From Corynebacterium sphenisci DSM 44792 (lineage in GTDB: Bacteria > Actinomycetota > Actinomycetes > Mycobacteriales > Mycobacteriaceae), in assembly GCF_001941505.1 (NCBI RefSeq), contig NZ_CP009248.1, forward strand, positions 2,046,001 to 2,110,000: a stretch of 64,000 nt of DNA, read 5' to 3'. The notes beneath the pieces are model-generated. The model saw only the letters and a program-made list of their open reading frames with translations. It was not told where the DNA came from and searched no databases. The position numbers were made by a program, and so were the translations under genes. Positions 35,083-45,039 of this stretch are shown one piece after another (positions within the stretch are counted from its first letter, which is position 1; each line of letters starts with the position of its first letter).

Positions 35083-35352
35083 CTACTTATCCCGCATGGC
35101 GTTGAAACGGGACATCGCCATCTCCATGAGAACGCCGTTAGCGCCCTGCGGATACAGGCGATTGGCGAGATCCAGCAGTTCATCGTCAATCATTATCCCG
35201 AGGCGCGACGCCTCTTCGATAACAGACACTGCGGCATTACCGGGATGCCCGCATTCCGCCGCGCTTGATACACTCTCCTCTTCCGCCAGGTCGGGATGGT
35301 CCTGGCGAATCCGATCCCAGAGCTGCCACTCGAGCTCGTCATAATCGTCCAT
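35083..35352 (-). CDS. Hypothetical protein, possible immunity-type protein
   Basis: 89-aa acidic, all-helical-looking protein: MDDYDELEWQLWDRIRQDHP, GHPGNAAVSVIEEASRLGIM, IDDELLDLANRLYPQGANGV. The segment with Gly-His-Pro-Gly then a helix ending in Gly-Ile-x-Ile-Asp-Asp-Glu-Leu-Leu resembles small helical immunity proteins of polymorphic toxin systems (MafI-like), but this is a weak resemblance and no toxin gene is adjacent. Codons ending in A/T (tta, att, aat, gat) are frequent and local GC is clearly lower than in neighbours, pointing to recent acquisition. The ATG has an aggtgga ribosome site; the frame upstream is open only as GC-rich noise. Has its own classical terminator. Confidence 0.65.
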   Translation of the reverse strand: MDDYDELEWQLWDRIRQDHPDLAEEESVSSAAECGHPGNAAVSVIEEASRLGIMIDDELLDLANRLYPQGANGVLMEMAMSRFNAMRDK

Positions 35353-35847
35353 GATTCGTCCACCTACTCCACCGGCCGGAACCTCGACCGTTTCCGCCTC
35401 GTGCGGGCCGCCGATCGGCTGACCCCATTCCCATCGGCGTCGGCGACGCCTTCGCCGATCCGGTTCCGCCGGGCGGTTCCCGGTCGGGGCCTGGACGTTA
35501 GCACCCGGCGCATCGCCGATCCCCCGAGCACACCGGGATAGGGGGACGCGGCCACCCCCGGGCCATGTCGACCCCATCGGCGCCCTCCCCCGCCCCAGGG
35601 GACGTCGGCGCCGGCGGGACCATGCCCACTGGAGCGCCGTCGACCGGCCCCGGAGGACGGCGGCACAGGAGAGCCCCGGGGCATCCGGCGGGCGGCGCGC
35701 GATCCTGCCGCCGGCGGCGGTGGGAGGCCCATCGTTTTCCCCATCCGAACAGGATGGCGATTGTCGCAGGTGAGCGGGGGCTGCCGCGTCCGGTCGCCGG
35801 ATACCTTCGGCCATGCAATCCAGTTCCCGAGAGAAACGAGGGCAATC
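35353..35847. other. Divergent intergenic region (495 bp)
   Basis: Separates the 89-aa gene from the Ltp-like gene. No ORF with a ribosome site and plausible protein was found. A TAACGT -10 candidate for the minus-strand gene lies around 35496-35501, and a TACCTT -10 for the Ltp-like gene at 35802-35807. The rest is GC-rich and may be a decayed gene; I could not recognise one. Confidence 0.4.
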
Positions 35848-36435
35848 ATGAGCACCCCGCTCCCCGAACCCAGGAAGACCGGCCTGAAGGAGAAGTGGTC
35901 CGCGTTGAGCCGCGGCAAGAAGATCGGCGTCGTCCTTGCCGTCCTCTTCGTCATCGGCCTCATCGGCTCGATCCTCTCCCCCGCCGACCCCGAGGAGACC
36001 ACCACCGCCTCGCAGGGGGCCACCACGACCGTGGTGGAGACCGTCTCCGCGGAGCCCACCGCCGAGGAAGCGGCCCCGGATCCCACCACCGCGGAGGGGG
36101 CGGCCGAGGAGGACCCCGGCGAGGAGGTGCCGGTGGAGTACCGCAATGCGCTGCGCAGCGCCGAGAGGTACCTGTCCACCATGCCCTTCTCCAAACGGGG
36201 CCTGTACGACCAGCTGACCAGCGAGTACGGGTCGGGCTTCGAACCCGACGCCGCCCAGTACGCGGTCGATAACGTCGAGGTGGACTGGAATGAGCAGGCG
36301 CTGAAGTCCGCGAGGACCTACCAGGACACCATGGCGATGTCGAAGTCGGCCATCTACGACCAGCTGGTCTCCGAGGCCGGTGAGCAGTACACCCCGGAGC
36401 AGGCCCAGTACGCGGTCGACAACCTGCCCGACTAG
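35848..36435 (+). CDS. Membrane-anchored protein with two Ltp-like domains
   Basis: 195-aa protein. Residues 1-27 are basic, then one TM helix (KKIGVVLAVLFVIGLIGSIL), a Thr/Glu/Ala-rich stalk (about 50-90), and two consecutive helix-turn modules of about 48 residues: EYRNALRSAERYLSTMPFSK...AAQYAVDNV and ALKSARTYQDTMAMSKSAIY...AQYAVDNL. These match the Ltp-like (host cell surface-exposed lipoprotein) repeat, best known from the superinfection-exclusion protein Ltp of a Streptococcus thermophilus phage, which blocks DNA injection. Here the anchor is a TM helix, not a lipobox. The start is the ATG with acgaggg upstream. Located in the tRNA-Arg island. Confidence 0.8.
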   Translation: MSTPLPEPRKTGLKEKWSALSRGKKIGVVLAVLFVIGLIGSILSPADPEETTTASQGATTTVVETVSAEPTAEEAAPDPTTAEGAAEEDPGEEVPVEYRNALRSAERYLSTMPFSKRGLYDQLTSEYGSGFEPDAAQYAVDNVEVDWNEQALKSARTYQDTMAMSKSAIYDQLVSEAGEQYTPEQAQYAVDNLPD

Positions 36436-36531
36436 GGCGGCCGCCGCCGGGCCGGCCACGGCGCACCCCGCGCCGGGGCCGGCCCGGTTGCCGGGTGGGG
36501 GCACCCGGTCAGCGGGGGCGGGGTGGAGGGG

Positions 36532-36906
36532 CTACAGGCCCAGGGCCTCGGCGACGGCGTCGCGGATCTCCGGGGGCAGCGCGTCGAGCATCGCCTGCGG
36601 GTCCTCCCAGACCGGGTAGACGTACACCGAATCCACCACGCCGATAAGACGCACCCACTTGCCGTCGTAGCGCTGCTGGTAGCAGACGGGATCCTTTCCA
36701 CCCTTCCCTCCCAGCAAGGAGAAGCAGGTCGCCTCCTGCCCGTAGGGCGAGATGATGAAGCTCTCTGCGGGCTGCTCCACCGGGCTCAACGCCTTGGACT
36801 TCCCGGGATCGTCGACGGTGTCGAGCGCCCCGGCAGCCCCGGGCGCGGCGATCAGCAGCCCCGCGACGGTGGCCGCGGCGGCGATGGTGCGGGTGACGGC
36901 GTGCAT
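36532..36906 (-). CDS. Secreted protein of unknown function, copy A
   Basis: 124-aa protein with a Sec signal peptide (MHAVTRTIAAAATVAGLLIA, cleavage after GAAGA). The mature part contains two Cys (EATCFSLL and PVCYQQRYDGKW) likely to form a disulfide, a segment DSVYVYPVWEDP and a C-terminal helix DALPPEIRDAVAEALGL. No family recognised. A near-identical copy lies 141 bp upstream on the same strand. The start is the ATG at 36906 with an aggagc ribosome site; a longer reading (18 codons more) is not supported. A CCCCAATTGTC element 33 nt upstream is shared with the paralogue. Confidence 0.75.
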   Translation of the reverse strand: MHAVTRTIAAAATVAGLLIAAPGAAGALDTVDDPGKSKALSPVEQPAESFIISPYGQEATCFSLLGGKGGKDPVCYQQRYDGKWVRLIGVVDSVYVYPVWEDPQAMLDALPPEIRDAVAEALGL

Positions 36907-37047
36907 GGTGCGCTCCTGTAGGGATGTCGTGCGGTCGTCCCCAATTGTCACACCAGTCACACCGCTGCGCAGGTCCCGGCACCCCCGTGCACCCCGCCAC
37001 GCAGGCCGGCCGAAAAGAGGACGGGGCCGGCGTCCCCGTGGCGGCGG

Positions 37048-37422
37048 CTACAGCCCCAGGGCCTCGGCGACGTCGTCGCGGATCTCCGGGGGCAGCGCGT
37101 CGAGCATCGCCCGCGGGTCCTCCCAGACGGGGTAGACGTGCACCGAATCCACCACGTGGAACAGATTCACCCATTTGCCGTCGTAGCGCTGCTGGAAGCA
37201 GGCGGGCCCCATCCCGCCCTTCCCCCCGAGCACGGAGAAGCAGGTCGCCTCCTGCCCGTAGGGCGAGATGATGATGCTGTCCTCGGGCTGCTCTATCGGG
37301 CTGTACACCCTTGAGTCCCCGGGCTTGTCGTAGACCTCAAGCGCCCCGGCGGCCCCGGGTGCGGCGAGGAGCAGGCCCGCGGCGGCGGCCCCGGCGGCGA
37401 TGGTGCGGGCGATGGCGTGCAT
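37048..37422 (-). CDS. Secreted protein of unknown function, copy B
   Basis: 124-aa paralogue of the next gene downstream, with the same signal peptide type (MHAIARTIAAGAAAAGLLLA), the same two Cys (EATCFSVL, PACFQQRYDGKW), DSVHVYPVWEDPRAMLDALP and the C-terminal EIRDDVAEALGL. Identity with copy A is about 80 % by eye, in mature part as well as signal. Most differences fall in the segment just after the signal peptide (EVYDKPGDSRVYSPIEQPED versus DTVDDPGKSKALSPVEQPAE). The ribosome site aggagg precedes the ATG at 37420-37422. Extracytoplasmic role unknown. Confidence 0.75.
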   Translation of the reverse strand: MHAIARTIAAGAAAAGLLLAAPGAAGALEVYDKPGDSRVYSPIEQPEDSIIISPYGQEATCFSVLGGKGGMGPACFQQRYDGKWVNLFHVVDSVHVYPVWEDPRAMLDALPPEIRDDVAEALGL

Positions 37423-37691
37423 GGTGCACCCTCCTGAAGGATCCGTCACTGACGCCCCAATCGTCCCATCCGCCGCAGGTGGATGCCATCGCACCGCATC
37501 CGCCCACCCCCGGCGCACGGTGTTCCGAGGCTCGCCCGGCGCGGTGCCGCGAAGATGATTAATGTTGATCGTTGAAAGGGTGCGCCCCCGTCGTGAGGCG
37601 CGCCGGCCGCCGGAACGGGCCGCTCATGGAGGAGATCCCCCGCCAACGGGACGATCGGGCCGCCCGCTCCCCCATGGGAAAGGAAATCGTC

Positions 37692-38024
37692 ATGGCCAAG
37701 TCCACCAAACCCGCCTTCACGGACGTCTCGGGGATGCAGGTGTTCGCCAAGCTGGTCGAGATCGACGGGAACCTGCGGCTGAAGCTGCTCGACGAGAACA
37801 GCCACCAGATCATGCTGCTGAACTTCTACGACGCCCGGCAGCTGGCCGCCGCCTGCGAGACCTTCCTCAACCAGCGCTACGGGCGCAACTTCGCCGAGAT
37901 CGACGGGCACATGTCCGCCGCGGACCGGGTGGAGATCTTCGACGAGGAGCTCCAGGAGGTCGAGGCGAAGCTGCAGGCCCAGGCCGAGGAGGAGAAGGCC
38001 CGCCGCGCCGCGGAGGGCAGGTAG
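37692..38024 (+). CDS. Hypothetical protein (110 aa)
   Basis: Not recognised. It is a soluble protein: KSTKPAFTDVSGMQVFAKLV, NLRLKLLDENSHQIMLLNFY, DARQLAAACETFLNQRYGRN and a C-terminal charged coiled-coil stretch (EELQEVEAKLQAQAEEEKAR). The ATG follows an aaagga ribosome site (gggaaaggaaatcgtc). AT-richer upstream DNA (GATTAATGTTG, candidate -10 TAATGT near 37560) provides a promoter. Longer in-frame reading upstream would start inside that promoter. It precedes a PH/SHOCT protein gene by 81 bp and may be cotranscribed with it. Confidence 0.65.
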   Translation: MAKSTKPAFTDVSGMQVFAKLVEIDGNLRLKLLDENSHQIMLLNFYDARQLAAACETFLNQRYGRNFAEIDGHMSAADRVEIFDEELQEVEAKLQAQAEEEKARRAAEGR

Positions 38025-38105
38025 CCGAGCACGCCGGCCCCGGGGCGCCCGCCCCGGGGCCCCGTCCGCCGCGCCCCACCGGACGCGACCGACCGAGAGG
38101 ACGCG

Positions 38106-38906
38106 GTGTTCACGCACACCTACGCCCGGGAACTCGCCGCCGACGCCGGCCGCGCCCGCACCGCGCTGCTGGCCGCCCTCCCCGGGCTGGACGGCTGCAC
38201 CATCGTCGACGAGGGCGAGCCCATCGTGGTGCGCCGCGCCGGCGGGGAGCGGGGCCGCCGGTTCGCGCTCACCGCACGGCTCACCCCGGACGCGGGCGTG
38301 CTGCGGATGGCCATCCACGGCGGCGGGGAATCCCATGGCGAGTTCGCCGCGGAGATCGCCGCCGCGCTGCCGGAGGGGATCCTCGCCGATCAGGGCCTAC
38401 CCGCGGCGCTGGCCGCCATGGCCCGCCCGGAGCTGGTGCTCGGCGGTTTCGAGCTGCGCCATCTGGCCAATGAGCTCATCCCCGGGGAACGGGTGCTCCT
38501 GATGGCCTCCTGCCATGTGCGCCGGAACCTCTCCCTGGCGGTGCTCACCGACCGGCGGCTGCTGGTGAAGGACCGCAAACTGCTGCGCTCCGGCACCCGG
38601 GAGGTCGTCCTGGCGAAGATCACCTCCCTGACCACGCTGACCAGGATCTCCGGGGACATGGTGGCGGTGACCGCGCCGAACGTCACCCTGCGGATGAAGG
38701 GGATGCATCCGGGCCGGGGCAAGACCTTCGCGGATCTGCTGCGCACCCGGATCGACGCCGCCGCGGCGCCGGCGGCGGAGGCCGGGGCGCCGGCCGGCGC
38801 CGGGGAGGTGCGCGCCCTGGCCGCGCTGCGGGAGCGCGGCCTGCTCACCGATGCCGAGTTCACCGTGGCCAAGCACCGGGCGCTGGGCCTGGGCGGGACC
38901 GGCTGA
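38106..38906 (+). CDS. PH-like and SHOCT-domain protein
   Basis: 266-aa protein. The N-terminal about 110 residues are unfamiliar (HTYARELAADAGRARTALLA). Residues about 120-215 form a bacterial PH-like domain: ELIPGERVLLMASCHVRRNL, then SLAVLTDRRLLVKDRKLL and VTAPNVTLRMKGMHPGRGKT. The last 35 residues form a SHOCT-like helical hairpin (EVRALAALRERGLLTDAEFT). No TM segment. Such proteins occur as stand-alone envelope or phage-region proteins; some are superinfection-related but nothing specific shows here. GTG start with gagagga upstream. Convergent with gcvT. Confidence 0.7.
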   Translation: MFTHTYARELAADAGRARTALLAALPGLDGCTIVDEGEPIVVRRAGGERGRRFALTARLTPDAGVLRMAIHGGGESHGEFAAEIAAALPEGILADQGLPAALAAMARPELVLGGFELRHLANELIPGERVLLMASCHVRRNLSLAVLTDRRLLVKDRKLLRSGTREVVLAKITSLTTLTRISGDMVAVTAPNVTLRMKGMHPGRGKTFADLLRTRIDAAAAPAAEAGAPAGAGEVRALAALRERGLLTDAEFTVAKHRALGLGGTG

Positions 38907-38945
38907 GCGGCGGCGGGGCCGGGCCCCGCGGCGCGGGGCGGGCCG

Positions 38946-40067
38946 CTACTGCTTCTTGCGGTTGTAGAAGGGCATCGGGGCGACGGTGGCCGCGCGCGGT
39001 TCGCCGTCCACGGCGACGCTCAGCTCGGTGCCAGCCAGGGCGCAGCGCTTGTCCACGTAGCCCATCGCGATCACCCGGTGCAGGGTGGGCGACACCGCCG
39101 CGGAGGTGACCTCCCCGACCTCGGCGCCCTCGCCGTCGGCCAGGGCGGCGCCGTCGGCGGGCGCCGCCGCGCCGACGATCTCCAGGCCCACCAGGATCCG
39201 CACCGGCTCCGGCTGGTTGACCAGGGCATTGCGCCCGATGAACCGGCCCTTGGCGGGGCTGATCAGGCTGGCGAACCCGGCCTCCAGGGGGGTGCGGGAG
39301 CGGGTGAGCTCCTTGCCGTAGAGCGGCATCCCCGCCTCCAGGCGCAGCGTGTCCCGGCAGTCCAGGCCGCAGGGCAGCACACCCAGGGACTCGCCGCGGG
39401 CGAGCAGCGCCCGCCACACCTCGACGCTGCGGTCCATGGGCGCGAAGATCTCGAAGCCGTCCTCGCCGGTGTAGCCGGTGCGGGCGATGATGGACTCCAC
39501 CCCGGCGATCTCCAGGGAGGTGCAGGAGTAGTAGCGCAGATCCCGGATGGTGCGCTCGGCCTCGTCCGGGGCGACCCGGATGAGCAGCTCCTCGGCGCGG
39601 GGACCCTGCACCGCGATGAGCGCGGTGTCCACGGAGCGGTCGTCGAGCCGCACATCGTAGCCGCCGACCCGCTCCTCCAGGGTGCGCAGCACGTCATCGC
39701 AGTTGCCGGCGTTCTGCACCAGCATGAACTCGTCCACGCCGAGCCGGTAGGCGATGAGGTCGTCGATGATGCCGCCGTCCTCCTGCACGATCATGGTGTA
39801 CTTCGCCTTGCCCAGCGCGATCGGCTTCATCGCGGAGATGAGGCTGTGCGCCAGGAAGGAGGGTGCGTCCGGGCCGGAGACCCGGATCTCGCCCATCTGG
39901 GAGAGGTCGAACACGCCGACGGCCTCGCGCACGGCGCGGTGCTCGTCGAGCTCGGAGCGGTAGCGCAGCGGCACCTCCCAGCCGCCGATGACGTCCATGT
40001 CGGCGCCGAGGGCGAGATGCTCCCCGTGCAGGGCGCTGCGGCGGATGGTGGAACCGGTGTCGGTCAT
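38946..40067 (-). CDS. gcvT: Aminomethyltransferase (glycine cleavage T protein)
   Basis: 373-aa folate-dependent T protein. Key segments: [40 protein letters not shown] (N-terminal substrate region with Asp), [17 protein letters not shown] (folate pocket) and [20 protein letters not shown]. It releases ammonia from aminomethyl-lipoyl-H protein and makes methylene-THF. No gcvP, gcvH or lipoate genes are near; many corynebacteria carry an isolated T protein. The start at 40067 has ctggagg 7 nt upstream and a TAGGAT -10 at 40120-40125 about 50 nt before it; the open frame continues far upstream antisense to mctC. Confidence 0.87.
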   Translation of the reverse strand: MTDTGSTIRRSALHGEHLALGADMDVIGGWEVPLRYRSELDEHRAVREAVGVFDLSQMGEIRVSGPDAPSFLAHSLISAMKPIALGKAKYTMIVQEDGGIIDDLIAYRLGVDEFMLVQNAGNCDDVLRTLEERVGGYDVRLDDRSVDTALIAVQGPRAEELLIRVAPDEAERTIRDLRYYSCTSLEIAGVESIIARTGYTGEDGFEIFAPMDRSVEVWRALLARGESLGVLPCGLDCRDTLRLEAGMPLYGKELTRSRTPLEAGFASLISPAKGRFIGRNALVNQPEPVRILVGLEIVGAAAPADGAALADGEGAEVGEVTSAAVSPTLHRVIAMGYVDKRCALAGTELSVAVDGEPRAATVAPMPFYNRKKQ

Positions 40068-40119
40068 GGGTGGCGGGCCTCCAGGGTCTTCTCGGGCTGG
40101 GCTGGGGTGAATCGACTCC

Positions 40120-40125
40120 ATCCTA
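40120..40125 (-). promoter_or_regulatory. -10 element for gcvT
   Basis: TAGGAT on the minus strand, about 52 nt upstream of the gcvT ATG, in the 137-bp gap after mctC. Confidence 0.5.
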
Positions 40126-40204
40126 TCGGCCGGTGAACGGCCGCGCCCCCGGCGGCCGCGGTGGGCGGCGCCGGGGGCGGGCGGAGGGGGCGGATCCCCG
40201 TCGG

Positions 40205-41860
40205 CTAATGGTCGACGGCGGCCTCGGTGCCCACCCCGGTGAGGGAGCGGACCTCCATCTCCGCGGCGAGATCCTCCTTGTGGTCGGGCTTGCCGACCAG
40301 GGTGCCGACGATCCCGGCGAGGAAGGCCAGCGGGATGGCGACCAGGCCCGGGGAGGTCAGCGGGAACCAGGAGAAGTCCACGTTGGGCAGCATCGCGGTC
40401 GGCACCCCGGACACCGCCGGGGAGAAGGCGATGAGCACCAGGGACAGGATGACGCCGGTGTACATGGAGGCCACCGCGCCGGAGGTGTTGAAGCGGCGCC
40501 AGAACAGCGACATCAGGATGGTGGGCACGTTCGCCGCGGCGGCGATGGCGAAGGCCAGCGACACCAGGAAGGCGACGTTCTGCTTCATCGCCAGGATGCC
40601 CAGCACGATGGCGGCGATGCCCAGCACCACGACGGTGATCCGGGACACCCGCACCTGCTCGGCCTCGGTGGCCTGCCCGTTGCGGATGACCGCCTGGTAC
40701 AGGTCCTGGCCGACGGAGGCGGAGGCGGTGATCGCCAGGCCGGCGACCACGGCGAGCACGGTGGCGAAGGCCACCGCGGAGACCACGGCCATGAAGATGG
40801 AGCCGCCGAGCTCGTAGGCCAGCAGCGGGGCCGCGGAGTTCGCGCCGCCCGGGGCGGCCAGGATCCGGTCCGGGCCGACCAGCGCCGCGGCACCGTAGCC
40901 GAGGAACAGGGTGAGCAGGTAGAACCCGCCGATGAGCACGATCGCCCAGGTGACGGACTTGCGCGCCTCCTTGGCGGTGGGCACCGTGTAGAAGCGCATG
41001 AGCACATGCGGCAGACCGGCGACGCCGAGCACCAGGGACAGGCCCAGGGAGACGAAGTCGAGCTTGTGGGTGAAGTCCCCGCCGTACTTCAGGCCGGGCT
41101 CCAGGATGGCGCGGGCCTCGTAGCCCTTCTCCGCGGCGGTGGCGGACTTGCCGTGCATGTCCACCGCGTTCTGCAGCAGCGTGGAGAAGTTGCCCTTGAC
41201 GCCCCAGAGGATGATCACGGTCATGATGATCACCGCGGCGACGAGCAGCACGGCCTTGATCATCTGCACGTAGGTGGTGCCCTTCATGCCGCCGATGAGC
41301 ACGTAGGCGATCATGATGAGGCCGACGATGGCGACGATCACGGACTGCCACACCGGCTCGTCGATGTTGAGCAGCACGGCGACCAGGGAGCCGGCGCCGG
41401 CCATCTGCGCGACCAGGTAGAACAGGGTCACGAAGAGGGTGGAGATGGCGGCGGCGGTGCGCACCGGCTTCTGCCGGAGCCGGAAGGACAGCACATCGGC
41501 CATGGTGAACTTGCCGACGTTGCGCAGCGGTTCGGCGACCAGCAGCAGGGCCACCAGCCAGGCGACGAAGAAGCCGACCGAGTAGAGGAAGCCGTCGTAG
41601 CCGTTGAGCGCGATGGCGCCCACGATGCCCAGGAAGGACGCCGCGGAGAGGTAGTCGCCGGCGATGGCCAGGCCGTTCTGGGTGCCGGAGAACTGGGCGC
41701 CGCCGGTGTAGAAGTCGGAGGCGCCCTTGTTGCCGCCCTTGCCGACCCGGGTCACCACGGTCATGGTGGCGACGATGAAGACGACGAAGACGCCGATGTT
41801 GAGCAGCGGGTTGCCGGCCTGGGCCGGGTCATTCTCCGCGAGGAGCATGAGGTTGTTCAT
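40205..41860 (-). CDS. mctC: Monocarboxylate:cation symporter (MctC type)
   Basis: 551-aa sodium/solute symporter (SSS family) with about 13 TM helices: NIGVFVVFIVATMTVVTRVG, LAIAGDYLSAASFLGIVGAI, LFYLVAQMAGAGSLVAVLLN. The family signature with the GGMKGTTYVQMIKAVLL region and RFYTVPTAKEARKSVTW is intact. In C. glutamicum MctC imports acetate, pyruvate and propionate and sits behind a DUF485 gene in one operon, as here (3-bp gap). The C-terminal tail is acidic and His-containing. Expression in C. glutamicum depends on RamA; matching G/C-run elements lie upstream of the operon. Confidence 0.92.
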   Translation of the reverse strand: MNNLMLLAENDPAQAGNPLLNIGVFVVFIVATMTVVTRVGKGGNKGASDFYTGGAQFSGTQNGLAIAGDYLSAASFLGIVGAIALNGYDGFLYSVGFFVAWLVALLLVAEPLRNVGKFTMADVLSFRLRQKPVRTAAAISTLFVTLFYLVAQMAGAGSLVAVLLNIDEPVWQSVIVAIVGLIMIAYVLIGGMKGTTYVQMIKAVLLVAAVIIMTVIILWGVKGNFSTLLQNAVDMHGKSATAAEKGYEARAILEPGLKYGGDFTHKLDFVSLGLSLVLGVAGLPHVLMRFYTVPTAKEARKSVTWAIVLIGGFYLLTLFLGYGAAALVGPDRILAAPGGANSAAPLLAYELGGSIFMAVVSAVAFATVLAVVAGLAITASASVGQDLYQAVIRNGQATEAEQVRVSRITVVVLGIAAIVLGILAMKQNVAFLVSLAFAIAAAANVPTILMSLFWRRFNTSGAVASMYTGVILSLVLIAFSPAVSGVPTAMLPNVDFSWFPLTSPGLVAIPLAFLAGIVGTLVGKPDHKEDLAAEMEVRSLTGVGTEAAVDH

Positions 41861-41863
41861 GGG

Positions 41864-42238
41864 CTACTTGCCCTCCTTCATCTTCTGCGCGATCTGGCCG
41901 GTCTCCATGGCCTCGCGGATGACGGTCTGCTTCTCCGTGAGGTTCTTGTTGCCGAAGGAGATGTACCAGGCGGTGATCGCGAAGGTCGTCACGAACTGCA
42001 GGAACCCGAGCAGGAAGCCGAGGTTGACGTTGCGGAACAGCTCGATGGTCATGATGTCCGGGGCGAAGATCGCGACCAGGATGTAGGCGAGGTACCAGAC
42101 CAGGCCGGCGACGGTCAGCGGGATGGCGAAGCCGCGGAAGGTGGACCGGAGGTGCTGGAACTCCTCCGTGCCCTGCACGTAGCGGTATTCCTCCGCCGTG
42201 GGTGTGTGCCGGCTAGCCGGCGCGGGATGTGCGCTCAC
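41864..42238 (-). CDS. DUF485 membrane protein, partner of MctC
   Basis: 124-aa YjcH-like protein with two TM helices: IPLTVAGLVWYLAYILVAIF and GFLLGFLQFVTTFAITAWYI. An N-terminal soluble part has the motif EYRYVQGTEEFQHLRSTFRG, and a basic C-terminal end. The family is encoded directly upstream of SSS-type acetate/monocarboxylate transporters and is thought to assist them. Start GTG at 42236-42238 with aaagg upstream; gap of 3 bp to mctC. Confidence 0.9.
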   Translation of the reverse strand: MSAHPAPASRHTPTAEEYRYVQGTEEFQHLRSTFRGFAIPLTVAGLVWYLAYILVAIFAPDIMTIELFRNVNLGFLLGFLQFVTTFAITAWYISFGNKNLTEKQTVIREAMETGQIAQKMKEGK

Positions 42239-42512
42239 TGTGAACCTTTCCGGTCGTGGGTGGCGGGCTCGTGATGCTGGTGCTCCCGCCGGGTGGCCCC
42301 TCCCCCGCGCCGGGGCCCCGGACCTGCCGGGGACGGCGTACGCGGCGGAGACACCGGGTTACGTGTGGCGACAAAGTTACCTGGGGCACACCAATCCGGG
42401 AAGCGGATCCACGCCACAGCCCGGCCCCGGCGGGCGTTTTCCGGGTGGAAACGGTCTCCACCTGCGGGTTCCGCCCCACTAACGGGGTTACCCCCGCGAC
42501 CACCCCCAAACG
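42239..42512 (-). promoter_or_regulatory. Upstream region of the DUF485-mctC operon with RamA-like G/C runs
   Basis: 274 bp, no gene. Between 42466 and 42516 the minus strand has TGGGGC, ACCCCG, CGGGGGT and TGGGGGT within about 50 bp. These fit the described RamA preference for tandem (A/C/T)G4-6(T/C) or AC4-5(A/G/T) stretches. A TAACTT -10 candidate sits nearer the gene (around 42375). Regulation by RamA is inferred from C. glutamicum mctC. Confidence 0.45.
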
Positions 42513-45035
<2,523 letters not shown>

Positions 45036-45039
45036 GGCG

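Larger units (their letters stand above)
36532..37465 (-). repeat. Tandem gene duplication (two 375-bp units, 516-bp period)
   Basis: The two secreted-protein genes and their upstream elements are repeats with an offset of 516 bp. Both units carry CCCCAAT(T/C)GTC exactly 33 nt before the start codon (36939-36949 and 37455-37465, minus-strand promoters). So the duplicated unit included the promoter. Confidence 0.7.
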
